64,000 nt of DNA from RGUW01 sp040399325 (GCA_040399325.1 JBBASJ010000003.1:1-64000), one strand, 5' to 3'. Counted from the stretch's first letter, positions 17,185 through 28,252 are shown. Numbers and translations are program-made. Notes: a model not told the origin generated them from the sequence alone.

Positions 17185-17940
17185 ATGCAACTGCACTATT
17201 TCCATACCTCTGAAGCGGTTCCACCGTTGCTTCCCGTGGCCGAAGGGGGCCCCGACGCCGCCGTGGTGATCGATGTGCTGCGAGCCACCACCACCATCGC
17301 CTGGGCCCTGGAGAACGGCGCCGAAGCCATCCAGGCGTTTGCCGATCTGGGCGAACTGGACGCCGCGGCGGCCGCCTGGCCTGAGGCCCAGCGGCTGCGG
17401 GCGGGCGAACGCGGCGGCAAGCGCGTGGAGGGGTACGACCTCGGCAACTCGCCCCTGGCGGTGACGCCCGAACTGGTGGGCGGCAAGCGCATCTTCATGA
17501 GCACCACCAACGGCACCCGCTCGCTGGCGGCGGTGCGTGAGGTGCCGCTGCTGCTGACCGCCTGCCTGCCCAACCGCATGGCCGTGGCCAGGCGCCTGGT
17601 GCAGCAGGGCTGCCAGCGGGTCTGGATCGTGGGCAGCGGCTGGGAGGGCGACTACTCGCTCGAAGACAGCCTGGCGGCGGGGGCGGTGGCCTCGGCCGCC
17701 ATCGAGCTGGCGGTGGCGCCCCATGTGGGCGTGGGCTTCGGCAACGACGAGATGCTGGCCGCCCTGGCCCTGTGGCAGCAATGGCACCACGACAGCGAGA
17801 CCTGCCTGCGGGCGGCCAGCCACGGCCAGCGGCTGATCGGCATCGGCGACCACGACGCCGACTTTGCCTGCTGCGCCGCCGTCGACAGCCTGCAGGTGGT
17901 GCCGCTGCAGGCCGAGCCCGGGGTGCTGCGCCGCAGCTGA
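17185..17940 (+). CDS. comB: 2-phosphosulfolactate phosphatase family protein
   Basis: A 251-residue ComB-family enzyme. In methanogens ComB dephosphorylates 2-phosphosulfolactate during coenzyme M synthesis; cyanobacteria do not make coenzyme M, so the physiological substrate here is unknown. Family signatures are VVIDVLRATTTIAWALENGA (about 27-46), LGNSPLAVTPELVGGKRIFM, STTNGTRSLAAV and GSGWEGDYSLEDSLAAG with the acidic Mg2+-binding residues. The ATG at 17185 is followed at once by the family opening HYFHTSEAVP. Confidence 0.88.
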   Translation: MQLHYFHTSEAVPPLLPVAEGGPDAAVVIDVLRATTTIAWALENGAEAIQAFADLGELDAAAAAWPEAQRLRAGERGGKRVEGYDLGNSPLAVTPELVGGKRIFMSTTNGTRSLAAVREVPLLLTACLPNRMAVARRLVQQGCQRVWIVGSGWEGDYSLEDSLAAGAVASAAIELAVAPHVGVGFGNDEMLAALALWQQWHHDSETCLRAASHGQRLIGIGDHDADFACCAAVDSLQVVPLQAEPGVLRRS

Positions 17941-17982
17941 GCGGGTCTCCTACAGTTCGGCCCTACGCCAACAGGAGGGCTG

Positions 17983-18801
17983 GTGAGCAGTTTTCTGGCC
18001 GCTGCAGTGCAGCTCACCAGCACCCCGGACCTGGACGCCAACCTCACCGCCGCCGAAGAGCAGATCGAGCTTGCGGCCCGCCGTGGTGCCGAACTGGTGG
18101 GACTGCCCGAAAACTTCGCTTTCATGGGCGACGACCAGCAGCGCCTGCAGCTGGCACCCGACCTGGCCGAGCGCTGCAGCCGCTTTCTGGTCACCATGGC
18201 GCGCCGCTATCAGGTCACCCTGCTGGGGGGCGGTTTCCCGGTGCCGGCTGCTGAAGGCGCCACCTTCAACCGGGCCGAGCTGGTCAGCCACGAAGGGCAG
18301 GTGCTGGCCCGCTACGACAAGATTCACCTGTTCGATGTGGACCTGCCCGACGGCAACACCTACCGCGAGTCGGCCACGGTGCAGCCGGGCGACACCCTGC
18401 CGCCGGTGGTCGCGGTGCCCGGGCTGGGGCGCATCGGTCTGTCGATCTGCTACGACGTGCGCTTTCCTGAGCTGTACCGGCATCTGGCAGCCAATGGCGC
18501 CGACGTGCTGATGGTGCCGGCCGCCTTCACGGCGTTCACCGGCAAAGACCATTGGCAGGTGCTGCTGCAGGCCCGGGCGATCGAAAACACCGCCTACGTG
18601 GTGGCCCCCGCCCAGACCGGCGTCAACCATGGCCGCCGCCAGACCCATGGCCATGCCCTGGTGATCGATCCCTGGGGGACCGTGCTGGCCGATGCGGGGG
18701 TGGCTCCCGGGCTGGCCGTGGCCCCCGTGGATCCTGGCCATGGTGAGCGGGTTCGCGCCCAGATGCCGAGCCTGCGCCATCGCCGGCCGGCCCTGTTCTG
18801 A
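17983..18801 (+). CDS. Carbon-nitrogen hydrolase (nitrilase superfamily, Nit1/Nit2-like)
   Basis: A 272-residue amidase with the Glu-Lys-Cys triad: LPENFAF (Glu43), YDKIHLFDVD (Lys113) and SICYDVRFPELYR (Cys156). The PENFAF and IHLFDVD segments match the deaminated-glutathione amidase (Nit1) branch, a metabolite-repair enzyme that hydrolyses deaminated glutathione. That assignment is likely but not certain. The start is GTG at 17983, preceded by a strong AGGAGG ribosome-binding site at 17972-17977; TACAGT at 17951-17956 is a plausible -10 box. The downstream amidase gene begins 10 bp after its stop. Confidence 0.88.
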   Translation: MSSFLAAAVQLTSTPDLDANLTAAEEQIELAARRGAELVGLPENFAFMGDDQQRLQLAPDLAERCSRFLVTMARRYQVTLLGGGFPVPAAEGATFNRAELVSHEGQVLARYDKIHLFDVDLPDGNTYRESATVQPGDTLPPVVAVPGLGRIGLSICYDVRFPELYRHLAANGADVLMVPAAFTAFTGKDHWQVLLQARAIENTAYVVAPAQTGVNHGRRQTHGHALVIDPWGTVLADAGVAPGLAVAPVDPGHGERVRAQMPSLRHRRPALF

Positions 18802-18811
18802 GCGCCGATCG

Positions 18812-19921
18812 GTGGGCAAGCACCCGGTTCTGCCGCTGCGCAGCCTGACGGGCGGCCTAGCAGCGCTGTGCCTGCTGTTGCTGCCGGCAGCGGCAGCGCG
18901 GGCCGCAGGCTCGGCCCTGGGGGCCTGGCGGCTCAGCAACACCGGTGTGCTGGAGCTGCGCACCAGCAACGACGCCCCGCTCAAGGCCTTCTTTGAAGCC
19001 GGCACGTCGGGGCGCGGCCCCCGGCTCTGGATCGATCTGCCGGGGGCACCGAGCCGCACGCGCAGCTTCAGCGGCAGTGGTCCGGTGCGGGAGGTGCGCA
19101 TCGGCCGCCCCGATGACCAGACCACCCGGCTGGTGCTGGAGTTTCAGCCAGGGGTGCAACTCAACCCGGCACAGCTGCAATTGGTGGGCACGGCCGCCGA
19201 TCGCTGGCGTCTCGAGCTGCGCGGCCTGCCCGGTGCTGCGCTGGTGAGCCTGGGCGAAGGCGATCTCGACAGCCCGGTGGCATCGGCCCCCTCCCGCAGC
19301 TTCTTCCCCAGCTCCAGCAAACCCCTGTCGGCCGATGGACTGCCCGTGGTGCCGCGCAACCGCTTCAAGGTGGTGCTCGATCCAGGCCATGGCGGGCCCG
19401 ATCCCGGAGCCGTCGGCATCGGCGGACTGCGGGAAACCGATGTGGTGCTCGATGTGACGCTGCAGGTGGCGCGACTGCTGCAGGCCCGGGGCGTGGAGGT
19501 GCTGCTGACCCGCACCACCGAGATCGATGTCGACCTGCCACCGAGGGTTGCCCTGGCCAACAGCAGCGCAGCCGACGCCTTCGTGAGCATCCACGCCAAC
19601 GCCCTGAGCATGGACAGGCCCGATGTCAACGGCATCGAGACCTTCTATTTCACAGGCGGGCCCAATGCCGGCCGTTCGCTGGAGCTGGCCCAGTCGCTGC
19701 AACGGCAGATGATGGCCATCTCCGCGGGCAGCCCCGACCGGGGGGTTCGGCCCGGCCGCTTCTTCGTGATCCGGCGCACCACGATGCCCTCAAGCCTTGT
19801 GGAGATGGGCTTTGTGACCGGCCGTCTCGATGCCGCAAGGCTGCAGCAGCCCGACTTCCGCCGGCGCATGGCCCTGGCGCTGGCTGCCGCGATCCTCGAC
19901 TATCTCGGGGGGGCGGCATGA
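18812..19921 (+). CDS. N-acetylmuramoyl-L-alanine amidase with AMIN domain, exported
   Basis: Zn-dependent cell-wall amidase that cuts the bond between MurNAc and L-Ala of peptidoglycan, needed for cell separation. The protein has 369 residues: a signal peptide (about 10-33), an AMIN peptidoglycan/septum-targeting domain (about 35-135, GAWRLSNTGVLELRTSNDAP), a linker, and an Amidase_3 domain (about 190-365). Zn ligands are in VVLDPGHGGPDPG, GLRETDVVLD and VSIHANAL; the catalytic Glu is in SSLVEMGFVTG. I chose GTG at 18812, just after the nitrilase stop; the frame is open upstream inside that gene. The stop overlaps the murI ATG. Confidence 0.93.
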   Translation: MGKHPVLPLRSLTGGLAALCLLLLPAAAARAAGSALGAWRLSNTGVLELRTSNDAPLKAFFEAGTSGRGPRLWIDLPGAPSRTRSFSGSGPVREVRIGRPDDQTTRLVLEFQPGVQLNPAQLQLVGTAADRWRLELRGLPGAALVSLGEGDLDSPVASAPSRSFFPSSSKPLSADGLPVVPRNRFKVVLDPGHGGPDPGAVGIGGLRETDVVLDVTLQVARLLQARGVEVLLTRTTEIDVDLPPRVALANSSAADAFVSIHANALSMDRPDVNGIETFYFTGGPNAGRSLELAQSLQRQMMAISAGSPDRGVRPGRFFVIRRTTMPSSLVEMGFVTGRLDAARLQQPDFRRRMALALAAAILDYLGGAA

Positions 19922-20763
19922 GCCTGCGGGTCGGTCTCTTTGACAGTGGCCTGGGGGGCCTGACCGTGCTCCGGCACGTGCACCGCTGCCACCCCCATTC
20001 ACCGACCCTGTACCTGGGTGACACCGCCAGGGTGCCCTACGGCCAGCGCAGTGCCGACGACATTCGCCAGATCGCCGCCGAGGTGGTCCACTGGCTGCGG
20101 CTGCAGGGCATCGGTGTTCTGGTGATGGCCTGCAACACCTCCAACGCCCTCGCCTTCGATGTGGCCGTGGCCGAGGCCGGCGTGCCGGTGGTGGGTCTGA
20201 TCGACAGCGTGGCCGCCACGCTGGGTGCCGACCGCATCGGCGTGCTGGCGACCCCGGCCACGGCCGCCAGCGGGGCCTACCGCCGGGCGATCCACGCCTG
20301 CAGGCCCGCCGCGGTGGTCAACGAGGTGGGCTGCCCGGCCTTTGTGCCCCTGATCGAGGCGGGCGATCTGAGCCATCCCGACCTGCGCGCCGCCGCCCAG
20401 TCCTACCTGGAGCCTCTGCTGCAAAGCCATGTCGAGGCGATTGTGCTGGGTTGCACCCACTACCCCCTGCTGACACCGCTGCTGCAGGAGTTGCTGCCGG
20501 ACGGGGTGCAACTGATCGATCCGGCCCTGGCAGCGGTGGCCCGCCTGGGGCCCCTGCTGGCGAATCTGGGGGATCTGCCTGAAGGCGAACGGCAGCATGA
20601 ACAGACCCCGCCACCCGGATCACTCCGTCGCATCTGCGTGACCGGGTGTGCCCTGACCTTTGCCGAGGCCGCCACCCGCTGGTTGGGCGAGGAACCCCGG
20701 GTCGAGCAGGTCGACCTCTCGGAGAAGGTCGACCTCACTCGGCAGTCGGCCTGCGGCTTCTAG
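19918..20763 (+). CDS. murI: Glutamate racemase
   Basis: Cofactor-independent racemase that supplies D-glutamate for peptidoglycan. The protein has 281 residues with both catalytic cysteines: VMACNTSNAL (Cys72) and VLGCTHYPLL (near residue 179). Other family motifs are GLFDSGLGGLTVLR and YLGDTARVPYG. It starts within the stop codon of the cell-wall amidase (ATGA), so two peptidoglycan genes are translationally coupled, and the prenyl synthase gene starts 23 bp after its stop. Confidence 0.96.
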   Translation: MSLRVGLFDSGLGGLTVLRHVHRCHPHSPTLYLGDTARVPYGQRSADDIRQIAAEVVHWLRLQGIGVLVMACNTSNALAFDVAVAEAGVPVVGLIDSVAATLGADRIGVLATPATAASGAYRRAIHACRPAAVVNEVGCPAFVPLIEAGDLSHPDLRAAAQSYLEPLLQSHVEAIVLGCTHYPLLTPLLQELLPDGVQLIDPALAAVARLGPLLANLGDLPEGERQHEQTPPPGSLRRICVTGCALTFAEAATRWLGEEPRVEQVDLSEKVDLTRQSACGF

Positions 20764-20786
20764 GATCACGCCACGACGGAGGGTGT

Positions 20787-21758
20787 GTGGCCACGGTTGC
20801 AGAGCTGCTTCAGCCGGTCGAGGCCGACCTCGATGCCCTGCTGGCTGATCTGCGCAGCCTGATCGGTGCTGGCCATCCGATCCTGCAGGCCGCCGCCGAA
20901 CACCTGTTCGCGGCAGGTGGCAAGCGCATCCGACCGGGCATCGTGCTACTGCTGTCGCGGGCGATCAGCCCCGGTGGCGAGCTGGGCCAGCGTCACCGCC
21001 GCCTGGCCGAGATCACCGAGATGATCCACACGGCCTCGCTCGTTCACGATGACGTGGTCGACGAGGCCTCCACCCGCCGTGGGGTGGCCACGGTTCACAG
21101 CCGCTTCAACCACAGGGTCGCGGTGTTGGCGGGCGATTTTCTGTTTGCCCAGGCCAGCTGGCACCTCGCCAATCTCGACGATCTCGAGGTCGTCAAGCTG
21201 CTCAGCCGCGTGATCATGGACCTGGCCGACGGCGAGGTCAAACAGGGTCTGTTTCGCTACGACACGGGCCAGACCTTCGAGACCTACCTCGAGAAGAGCT
21301 ATTGCAAAACGGCCTCCTTGATCGCCAACAGCGCCAGAGCTGCGGGGGTGCTGTCTGAACTCCCAGCCGAGCACCTTGACGAGCTCTACCGGTTTGGCCG
21401 GCAGCTGGGACTGGCGTTCCAGGTGGTCGATGACATTCTCGATTTCACCGGCGACGACGAACAGCTGGGCAAGCCGGCGGCCAGCGATCTGGCCTCGGGC
21501 TACCTCACGGCTCCTGTGCTCTATGCCCTGGAAGAGCGACCCACGCTGGCCGGTCTGATCGAGCGCGAGTTCAGCCAGGACGGCGATCTCGAGCAGGCGC
21601 TGGAGCTGGTGCGCGGCTGCGAGGCGATCCCGCGCTCCCGTGCCCTCGCCGAAGGATTTTCGCGAGAAGCCGGCGAAGCGCTCAGTTGGCTGCCCGCCTC
21701 CGAGGCCAGCCGCGCGCTCAGAGCCCTGCCCGAGTTTGTGCTCAGCCGGCTTTACTGA
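20787..21758 (+). CDS. sds: Long-chain all-trans polyprenyl (probably solanesyl) diphosphate synthase
   Basis: Makes the C45 (or similar) side chain of plastoquinone by successive condensation of isopentenyl diphosphate. The protein has 323 residues with the first Asp-rich motif in LVHDDVVDEAS, the second in LAFQVVDDILDFTGDD, and AAGGKRIRPGIVLLLS near residue 50. The bulky residue pattern that sets chain length was not analysed in detail, so solanesyl is inferred from organism type. The start is GTG at 20787; the frame is open upstream but overlaps murI. A TAGGAT at 20761-20766 could be its own -10 box. Confidence 0.9.
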   Translation: MATVAELLQPVEADLDALLADLRSLIGAGHPILQAAAEHLFAAGGKRIRPGIVLLLSRAISPGGELGQRHRRLAEITEMIHTASLVHDDVVDEASTRRGVATVHSRFNHRVAVLAGDFLFAQASWHLANLDDLEVVKLLSRVIMDLADGEVKQGLFRYDTGQTFETYLEKSYCKTASLIANSARAAGVLSELPAEHLDELYRFGRQLGLAFQVVDDILDFTGDDEQLGKPAASDLASGYLTAPVLYALEERPTLAGLIEREFSQDGDLEQALELVRGCEAIPRSRALAEGFSREAGEALSWLPASEASRALRALPEFVLSRLY

Positions 21759-21789
21759 GTTCTGGACTGGGTCAGCCAGATCCGACAAC

Positions 21790-22458
21790 TCAGCCCAGGC
21801 TCACGCCCTCCAGGCTCCGGAGCAGCTCACAGCCCTCGGGCAACTGTTGCAACACGATCTGGGTGATCCGGTCATCCTGGGGAAGCAGCACATGCACGCG
21901 GCAGCCTGCGCCGCTGGCTGAGCGGGCACCGGCGGGAGAATCTTCAAAGGCCCAGCAATCGGTGGCCGCCACCCCCAGGCGCCGCGCCGCCAGCAAGTAA
22001 GGATCGGGCTCAGGCTTGCCTGCCGCCAGCTCGGGATCATCGCCATGGACCCGGCTGGTGATGGCCGCAAGCCACGCATGGGGTGCCTCCTTGAGAGCCA
22101 CCGCAGCGCGGCTGCTGCTCGTCACCAGGGCCATGGGCACGGCAGCCTGCACCAGCGTTTCCACCAGCTGGCGGGCCCCGGGCATGGGCCGTGCCGCGGG
22201 CATCAGGGCATCGGCGATCGGCTGGCGCACCGCCAGCAACGCCGCAACCGATGGAGCCGCCAGACCCGCCTCGCGCATCCAGGCGATCACCTGCTGGGCG
22301 CACTCGAGCCGCCGCCGGCCACGCAGCGCCAGCAACGGGCCTGTCGCCAGCTCAAGGCCGAAGTGGGCCGCCGCCGCCTGCCACGCACGGGCATGCAGGG
22401 GCTCGGTGTCGAGCAGCAGGCCGTCGAGATCAAACAGGCAGGCGGAGGGGCGGCGCAT
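21790..22458 (-). CDS. HAD-superfamily phosphatase (beta-phosphoglucomutase-like)
   Basis: A 222-residue HAD hydrolase with the nucleophile motif LFDLDGLLLDTEPLHARAW (motif I), VTSSSR (motif II), GKPEPDPYLLAARRLG (motif III Lys) and FEDSPAGARSA (motif IV Asp). The cap-domain position and the D-x-D-G-L-L-x-D-T pattern place it in the group of beta-phosphoglucomutase and small sugar/glycolate phosphatases. The substrate is not predictable. It converges with the prenyl synthase gene (31-bp gap) and is divergent from acs. Confidence 0.88.
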   Translation of the reverse strand: MRRPSACLFDLDGLLLDTEPLHARAWQAAAAHFGLELATGPLLALRGRRRLECAQQVIAWMREAGLAAPSVAALLAVRQPIADALMPAARPMPGARQLVETLVQAAVPMALVTSSSRAAVALKEAPHAWLAAITSRVHGDDPELAAGKPEPDPYLLAARRLGVAATDCWAFEDSPAGARSASGAGCRVHVLLPQDDRITQIVLQQLPEGCELLRSLEGVSLG

Positions 22459-22508
22459 CGGGCCATCCTCTCAGCGGACTCGCTCAGCAGACAGTTGAAC
22501 ATGCGTGT

Positions 22509-22556
22509 CACTGGCAGGCCGTGGTTCGACGCCGCTGGCTTGAATGCCTGCCAGTG
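22509..22556. repeat. Perfect 11-bp inverted repeat between the HAD gene and acs
   Basis: CACTGGCAGGC at 22509-22519 is repeated inverted as GCCTGCCAGTG at 22546-22556, separated by 26 bp. It lies in the 113-bp divergent promoter region, ending 15 bp before the acs GTG. It could form a leader hairpin close to the acs ribosome-binding site or be a double operator. No family is recognised. Confidence 0.6.
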
Positions 22557-22571
22557 CCAGCGGTGGGCTCC

Positions 22572-24542
<1,971 letters not shown>

Positions 24543-24552
24543 GCCGGAGCTG

Positions 24553-26109
24553 ATGCACTGGAGCTACCGCAGAATCCTGCTGACCATCGTGGGCCTGGGC
24601 CTGGCACTGCGCCTGGCCATCGCCGTGATCCTGCCCCCCGGTTACGACGAGAGCTACTACCTCTTCTATGGCCAGAACCTGGCCCTGAGCTACTTCGACC
24701 ATCCGCTGGCGGTGGGGCTGTGGGCGGCAGCCGGTGGGGCCATCGGGCGGCTCATGCCCGCGCACCCCGCGCTGGCCCTGCGGCTGCCGGGGCTGCTGAG
24801 CTACTGCCTGGCCCAGGTGCTGCTGGCCGAGGCCACACGCGAGTGGTTCGGCCGTCGCGCCGCCCTGCTGAGCGCCGCGCTGGCCAGCCTTGCACCACTG
24901 TTGTTTGCCTGCGGCGGCCTGCTGCTGCTGCCCGACAGCCCCCTGGTGCTGCTGCTCAGCCTGCTGTTGTGGTGGCTGTCGCGCCATTCGCTCAATGCTG
25001 CACGCAGCCCCAGCGAATCGCTGCAGTTCGGCCTGATCCTGGGGTTGCTGAGCCTCTGCAAATACCACGCGCTGCTTCTGATTCTGACCCTGGTGGCAGC
25101 CCGCCTGGTCGACACGCTGCAGCGGCGGCGCCTGCGGATCGGCGACACGGCCCTGGTGCTGGCGGGTTGGTTGGCGACCAGCTGGCCGCTGTGGCTGTGG
25201 AACCTGCAGAACGGCTGGCTGTCGTTCGCCTTCCACAGCGGCCGCACCAGCGCCGCCGCCGGGTTCCGCTGGGAGGGGCCGCCGCTGTTTCTGCTGAGTC
25301 AGCTGGCCCTGCTGTTTCCCAGCATCGGCGTGCTGCTGCTGCTGGCCCTGCTGCGGCCGGCCCCGGCCAGCAGCGACCAGGCCCAGGAAGGCACCCGGCT
25401 GCTGCGGCTGCTGGCGATTCCGCAGCTGCTGCTGTTTCTGGTGCTCTCGGGCCGCATGCAGGTGCTCTCGAGCTGGTTGGTGCCCGCCTGGTGGCTGCTG
25501 CTGCCCCTGGCCGCAGCGGTGCTGGCCCGGCCCGGGGTGTGGCGACAGCTGTGGCTGCGGCTGCTCGCGCTGCTGAGCGCCGCCGCCGTGGTGCTGCTGA
25601 GCCTGGTTGCCGCCGCCCATGTGCGCTGGGGGATCGCCGCTGCCCTGGTGCCCCCCGACGTTGACACCTCGGGGCAGTTGCTCGATCCCGAGCAGCTGCG
25701 CCGCAGCCTCAGGCAGCATCCGGCGATCTGGGAGGCCCTGAACACGGCTCAGGTGATCGGCTCCAACCGCTATGAGCTGCCGGGCTTCCTGGCCCTGGCC
25801 CTGCAGGGCTACAGCCAGGCCCGCTTCAGCTGCTTCGCCGCCGACTGCCGCGGCTTCGAACAATGGCGCAGCCGCCTGGATCCGGCGGCGCGCCGGGGCG
25901 TGCTGTTTGCGGTGGTGGGCGACTACACACCGATTGCCGCCCTGGCCCAGGGGCGAGACCAGCCCTGGCGCTTCGGCCCGCTCACGCCCCTGGGCCAGGT
26001 GCAGGTGAAGCGCAGCGGCATCACGACCACCACGCTCGAGTTCTACAGCTTTGATCCCTCACTGGTCAGACGGGCCGAGCCCATCAATCGCGCCCAGCCC
26101 AGCGGTTGA
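24553..26109 (+). CDS. Glycosyltransferase family 39 / ArnT-like integral membrane glycosyltransferase
   Basis: A 518-residue protein with about ten to eleven membrane segments and the acidic first periplasmic loop of the PMT/ArnT family: PPGYDESYYLFYGQNLALSY (Asp32-Glu33, catalytic in relatives) followed by FDHPLAVGLW. These enzymes move a sugar from a polyprenyl-phosphate carrier to lipid, glycan or protein outside the membrane. Substrate is unknown. The last 120 residues form a soluble extracytoplasmic domain. ATG 24553 is preferred over the upstream 24526 start, which lies inside acs. Its 3' end overlaps the convergent DUF1350 gene by 26 bp. Confidence 0.82.
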   Translation: MHWSYRRILLTIVGLGLALRLAIAVILPPGYDESYYLFYGQNLALSYFDHPLAVGLWAAAGGAIGRLMPAHPALALRLPGLLSYCLAQVLLAEATREWFGRRAALLSAALASLAPLLFACGGLLLLPDSPLVLLLSLLLWWLSRHSLNAARSPSESLQFGLILGLLSLCKYHALLLILTLVAARLVDTLQRRRLRIGDTALVLAGWLATSWPLWLWNLQNGWLSFAFHSGRTSAAAGFRWEGPPLFLLSQLALLFPSIGVLLLLALLRPAPASSDQAQEGTRLLRLLAIPQLLLFLVLSGRMQVLSSWLVPAWWLLLPLAAAVLARPGVWRQLWLRLLALLSAAAVVLLSLVAAAHVRWGIAAALVPPDVDTSGQLLDPEQLRRSLRQHPAIWEALNTAQVIGSNRYELPGFLALALQGYSQARFSCFAADCRGFEQWRSRLDPAARRGVLFAVVGDYTPIAALAQGRDQPWRFGPLTPLGQVQVKRSGITTTTLEFYSFDPSLVRRAEPINRAQPSG

Positions 26110-26848
26110 TCAGGCCGGCGAGGTGGGTGATCCGCCTGCCGCGCGCCGGATCATCGGCCCAGCTGCCGAGCAGCTGGCGCCGCAGGCCGCCACTGGCCGG
26201 GCTCAGGTGATCGCCGGGCAGCTCCACCAGCTCCGAGCGGTCGTCGGTCCTGCTGCGCAGGCTGTCGAGCAGGCGGGCGCTCTGGTCGATGCGATCGGCG
26301 GCAAAGCGCACCAGCAGGTTGCGGGGCTGGACATACGCCTGCTGCACCTGAATCAGGGTGGCCGCCGGCGAGGGGCTGAATTCACTGCGAAACCCGAATT
26401 GCTGCCCCATTTCGGCCAATAGCGGCACCGAGCGCTCGGCCGAAAAGTTGTTGAAACTCAGGGCCACCAGGGCGCTGGCCCGGCCACCATCCGGGGCCAG
26501 CAGATGCAGCTTGCAGCCAAGGCTGTGGCCCAGCCGCAGCACCAGCCCAGGCTGACCGAGCTGCTGATCCTGCTGCTGGCGCAGGGTTCGGAAACAGCGC
26601 CAGGCCTGGTTGGCCTGCTGTTGATGGTCAAAGCCGGGCACGTAACTCCAGGCGTGGATCCACCAGCCCAGGCCGGCCAGGGCCTCGAGCAGGCGTCTGT
26701 AACTGAGCTGGGGACTGGCCGCCAGATAGCTGCCGCCGATGAACTCGAGCACGGCGCGGCGGTGCTCCGGCGGCTGCCCGCTCGCCAGGGGCAACCGGGT
26801 TGGCGGAGCCAGCTGCCACAGCTCTCCGCTGCGGATCCAGCGCGGCAT
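26084..26848 (-). CDS. DUF1350 family protein (alpha/beta-hydrolase-like)
   Basis: A 254-residue protein of the cyanobacteria/plant family DUF1350. It has the order of an alpha/beta hydrolase: an early strand LEFIGGSYLAASPQLSYRRL and a nucleophile-elbow-like LRLGHSLGCKLHLL (Ser109). A C-terminal His candidate sits in ELPGDHLSPA. The substrate is unknown. It follows the peroxiredoxin gene on the same strand with only 3 bp between them. Confidence 0.82.
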   Translation of the reverse strand: MPRWIRSGELWQLAPPTRLPLASGQPPEHRRAVLEFIGGSYLAASPQLSYRRLLEALAGLGWWIHAWSYVPGFDHQQQANQAWRCFRTLRQQQDQQLGQPGLVLRLGHSLGCKLHLLAPDGGRASALVALSFNNFSAERSVPLLAEMGQQFGFRSEFSPSPAATLIQVQQAYVQPRNLLVRFAADRIDQSARLLDSLRSRTDDRSELVELPGDHLSPASGGLRRQLLGSWADDPARGRRITHLAGLINRWAGRD

Positions 26849-26851
26849 GGC

Positions 26852-27328
26852 TCAGCTGCCGCCGACTGCGGCCTGCAGACGCTGGAGCGCCGCCAGAGCC
26901 TCGCGGCGATGCAGGGCACCATCGAGCAGGTTGTTGGTGATGTGGCGCACCACGCCCGCCGGATCGATCACATAGGTGACCCTTCCGGGCAGCAGCCCCA
27001 GCACCGGGGGCACGCCGAAGGCTTTGCGCAGGGCATTGCCCCGGTCCACCAGCAGTGGAAAGGGCAGGTCATGGCGCGCCACAAAGCGCTGATGGCTGGC
27101 GGCATCGTCGCCGCTCACCCCCCACACCTGCGCGCCAAGGGCCTGAAACGCGCTCCAGCCATCGCGAAAGGCACAGACTTCGGCGGTGCAGCCCGGGGTG
27201 TCGTCCTTGGGATAGAAAAACAGGACCAACCACTGGCCGGTGAGCTGGTCGCTGCGACGTTCGATGCCCTCCTGGTCCTGGCAGACCACCGCAGGGGCCC
27301 GATCTCCGACAGCCAGGGCCATGGTCAA
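26852..27328 (-). CDS. bcp: Thioredoxin-dependent peroxiredoxin, PrxQ/Bcp type
   Basis: Reduces hydrogen peroxide and organic peroxides, using thioredoxin as reductant. The protein has 158 residues with the peroxidatic Cys in DDTPGCTAEVCAFRD (Cys47) and the resolving Cys five residues later (Cys52), which is the alpha-2 PrxQ arrangement. The likely start is ATG at 27328 or 27322. It is divergent from the exonuclease gene, with 63 bp between starts. Confidence 0.94.
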   Translation of the reverse strand: MTMALAVGDRAPAVVCQDQEGIERRSDQLTGQWLVLFFYPKDDTPGCTAEVCAFRDGWSAFQALGAQVWGVSGDDAASHQRFVARHDLPFPLLVDRGNALRKAFGVPPVLGLLPGRVTYVIDPAGVVRHITNNLLDGALHRREALAALQRLQAAVGGS

Positions 27329-27391
27329 TCCATCAGGGCCGCCACCCTAGACAGAGCTGAGACGATGGGGCGAGCCCGGCGGCGGTGCGGC

Positions 27392-28252
27392 ATGAGCGAT
27401 CCAACCAACACGTGGCAGCAGAGCGATCTGCTCGGATTGCTGGGCGCACAAGGGAGCCAGACTGAGCCACAACACCGCGCTTCCCACCAGGTCGGGCAGA
27501 GCGAGTGCCCTGAAGCCGACGTGGCAGCGCCAGAACCAGCGGGATCGGTCCCGCGCACGCTGCTGATCCTCGATACCGAGACCACGGCACTCTCACCCTC
27601 CGACGGGGCCTGCATCGAGGTGGGGGCGATCCTGTTTGCGGTGCCTGAGCGGGCTGTGCTCTGCCAGCTGTCGTTTCTGTTGCCCTGCCGGGAGAATCCC
27701 GCCGAGGCGATCAACCGGATCCCGGCTGCGGTGACCCGACTGGAGCAACCCCGGGATGCGGCCCTGAGCTGCTTTGCCGCCATGGTGAACCAGTGCGATG
27801 CACTGCTGGCCCACAACGCCGCCTTTGACCGCCAGTGGTTTGCTGCGGGGGCTGGCGAGCTGCCGCCGATCGACAAACCCTGGATCTGCTCGATGAGCGA
27901 GATGCGCTGGCCGGCCGATCGTCAGCTCAAGGCCAACCCCTCGGTGCGGGATCTGGCTCTGGCCTATGGCATTCCGGTCTGGGCCGCGCACCGGGCCCTG
28001 ACCGACTGCACCTATCTGGCCCAGGTGCTGGAGCGCTGCGACGCTCTCGAAACCCTGCTGCTGCAGGCCCTGGAACCGCGCAGCCTGTTTCGCGCCCAGC
28101 TCAGCTACGCCGAGCGGCACCGCGCCAAGGATGCGGGCTTCCGCTGGAACGATCCGGTACAGGGAGCCTGGAGCAAACGCCTGAGCCAGCGTGAAGCCAG
28201 GGCATTGCCCTTTCCGGTGCTGGCCGTGGAAGACCTGCCGGCCAGCGCCTGA
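27392..28252 (+). CDS. DnaQ-like 3'-5' exonuclease (DEDDh family)
   Basis: A 286-residue exonuclease domain protein. After a variable N-terminus (1-55) come Exo I LLILDTETTALSPSDG, Exo II LLAHNAAFDRQWF and Exo III AHRALTDCTYLAQVL (His-x4-Asp), the complete DEDDh site. The C-terminus (RAKDAGFRWNDPVQGAWSKR, about 240-260) is a segment often found on cyanobacterial DnaQ-like proteins, possibly a nucleic-acid-binding extension. It may be a stand-alone proofreading or RNA/DNA-trimming nuclease. ATG 27392 chosen; ATG 27365 is in frame. CTAGAC at 27345-27350 is a weak -10 candidate. Confidence 0.85.
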   Translation: MSDPTNTWQQSDLLGLLGAQGSQTEPQHRASHQVGQSECPEADVAAPEPAGSVPRTLLILDTETTALSPSDGACIEVGAILFAVPERAVLCQLSFLLPCRENPAEAINRIPAAVTRLEQPRDAALSCFAAMVNQCDALLAHNAAFDRQWFAAGAGELPPIDKPWICSMSEMRWPADRQLKANPSVRDLALAYGIPVWAAHRALTDCTYLAQVLERCDALETLLLQALEPRSLFRAQLSYAERHRAKDAGFRWNDPVQGAWSKRLSQREARALPFPVLAVEDLPASA

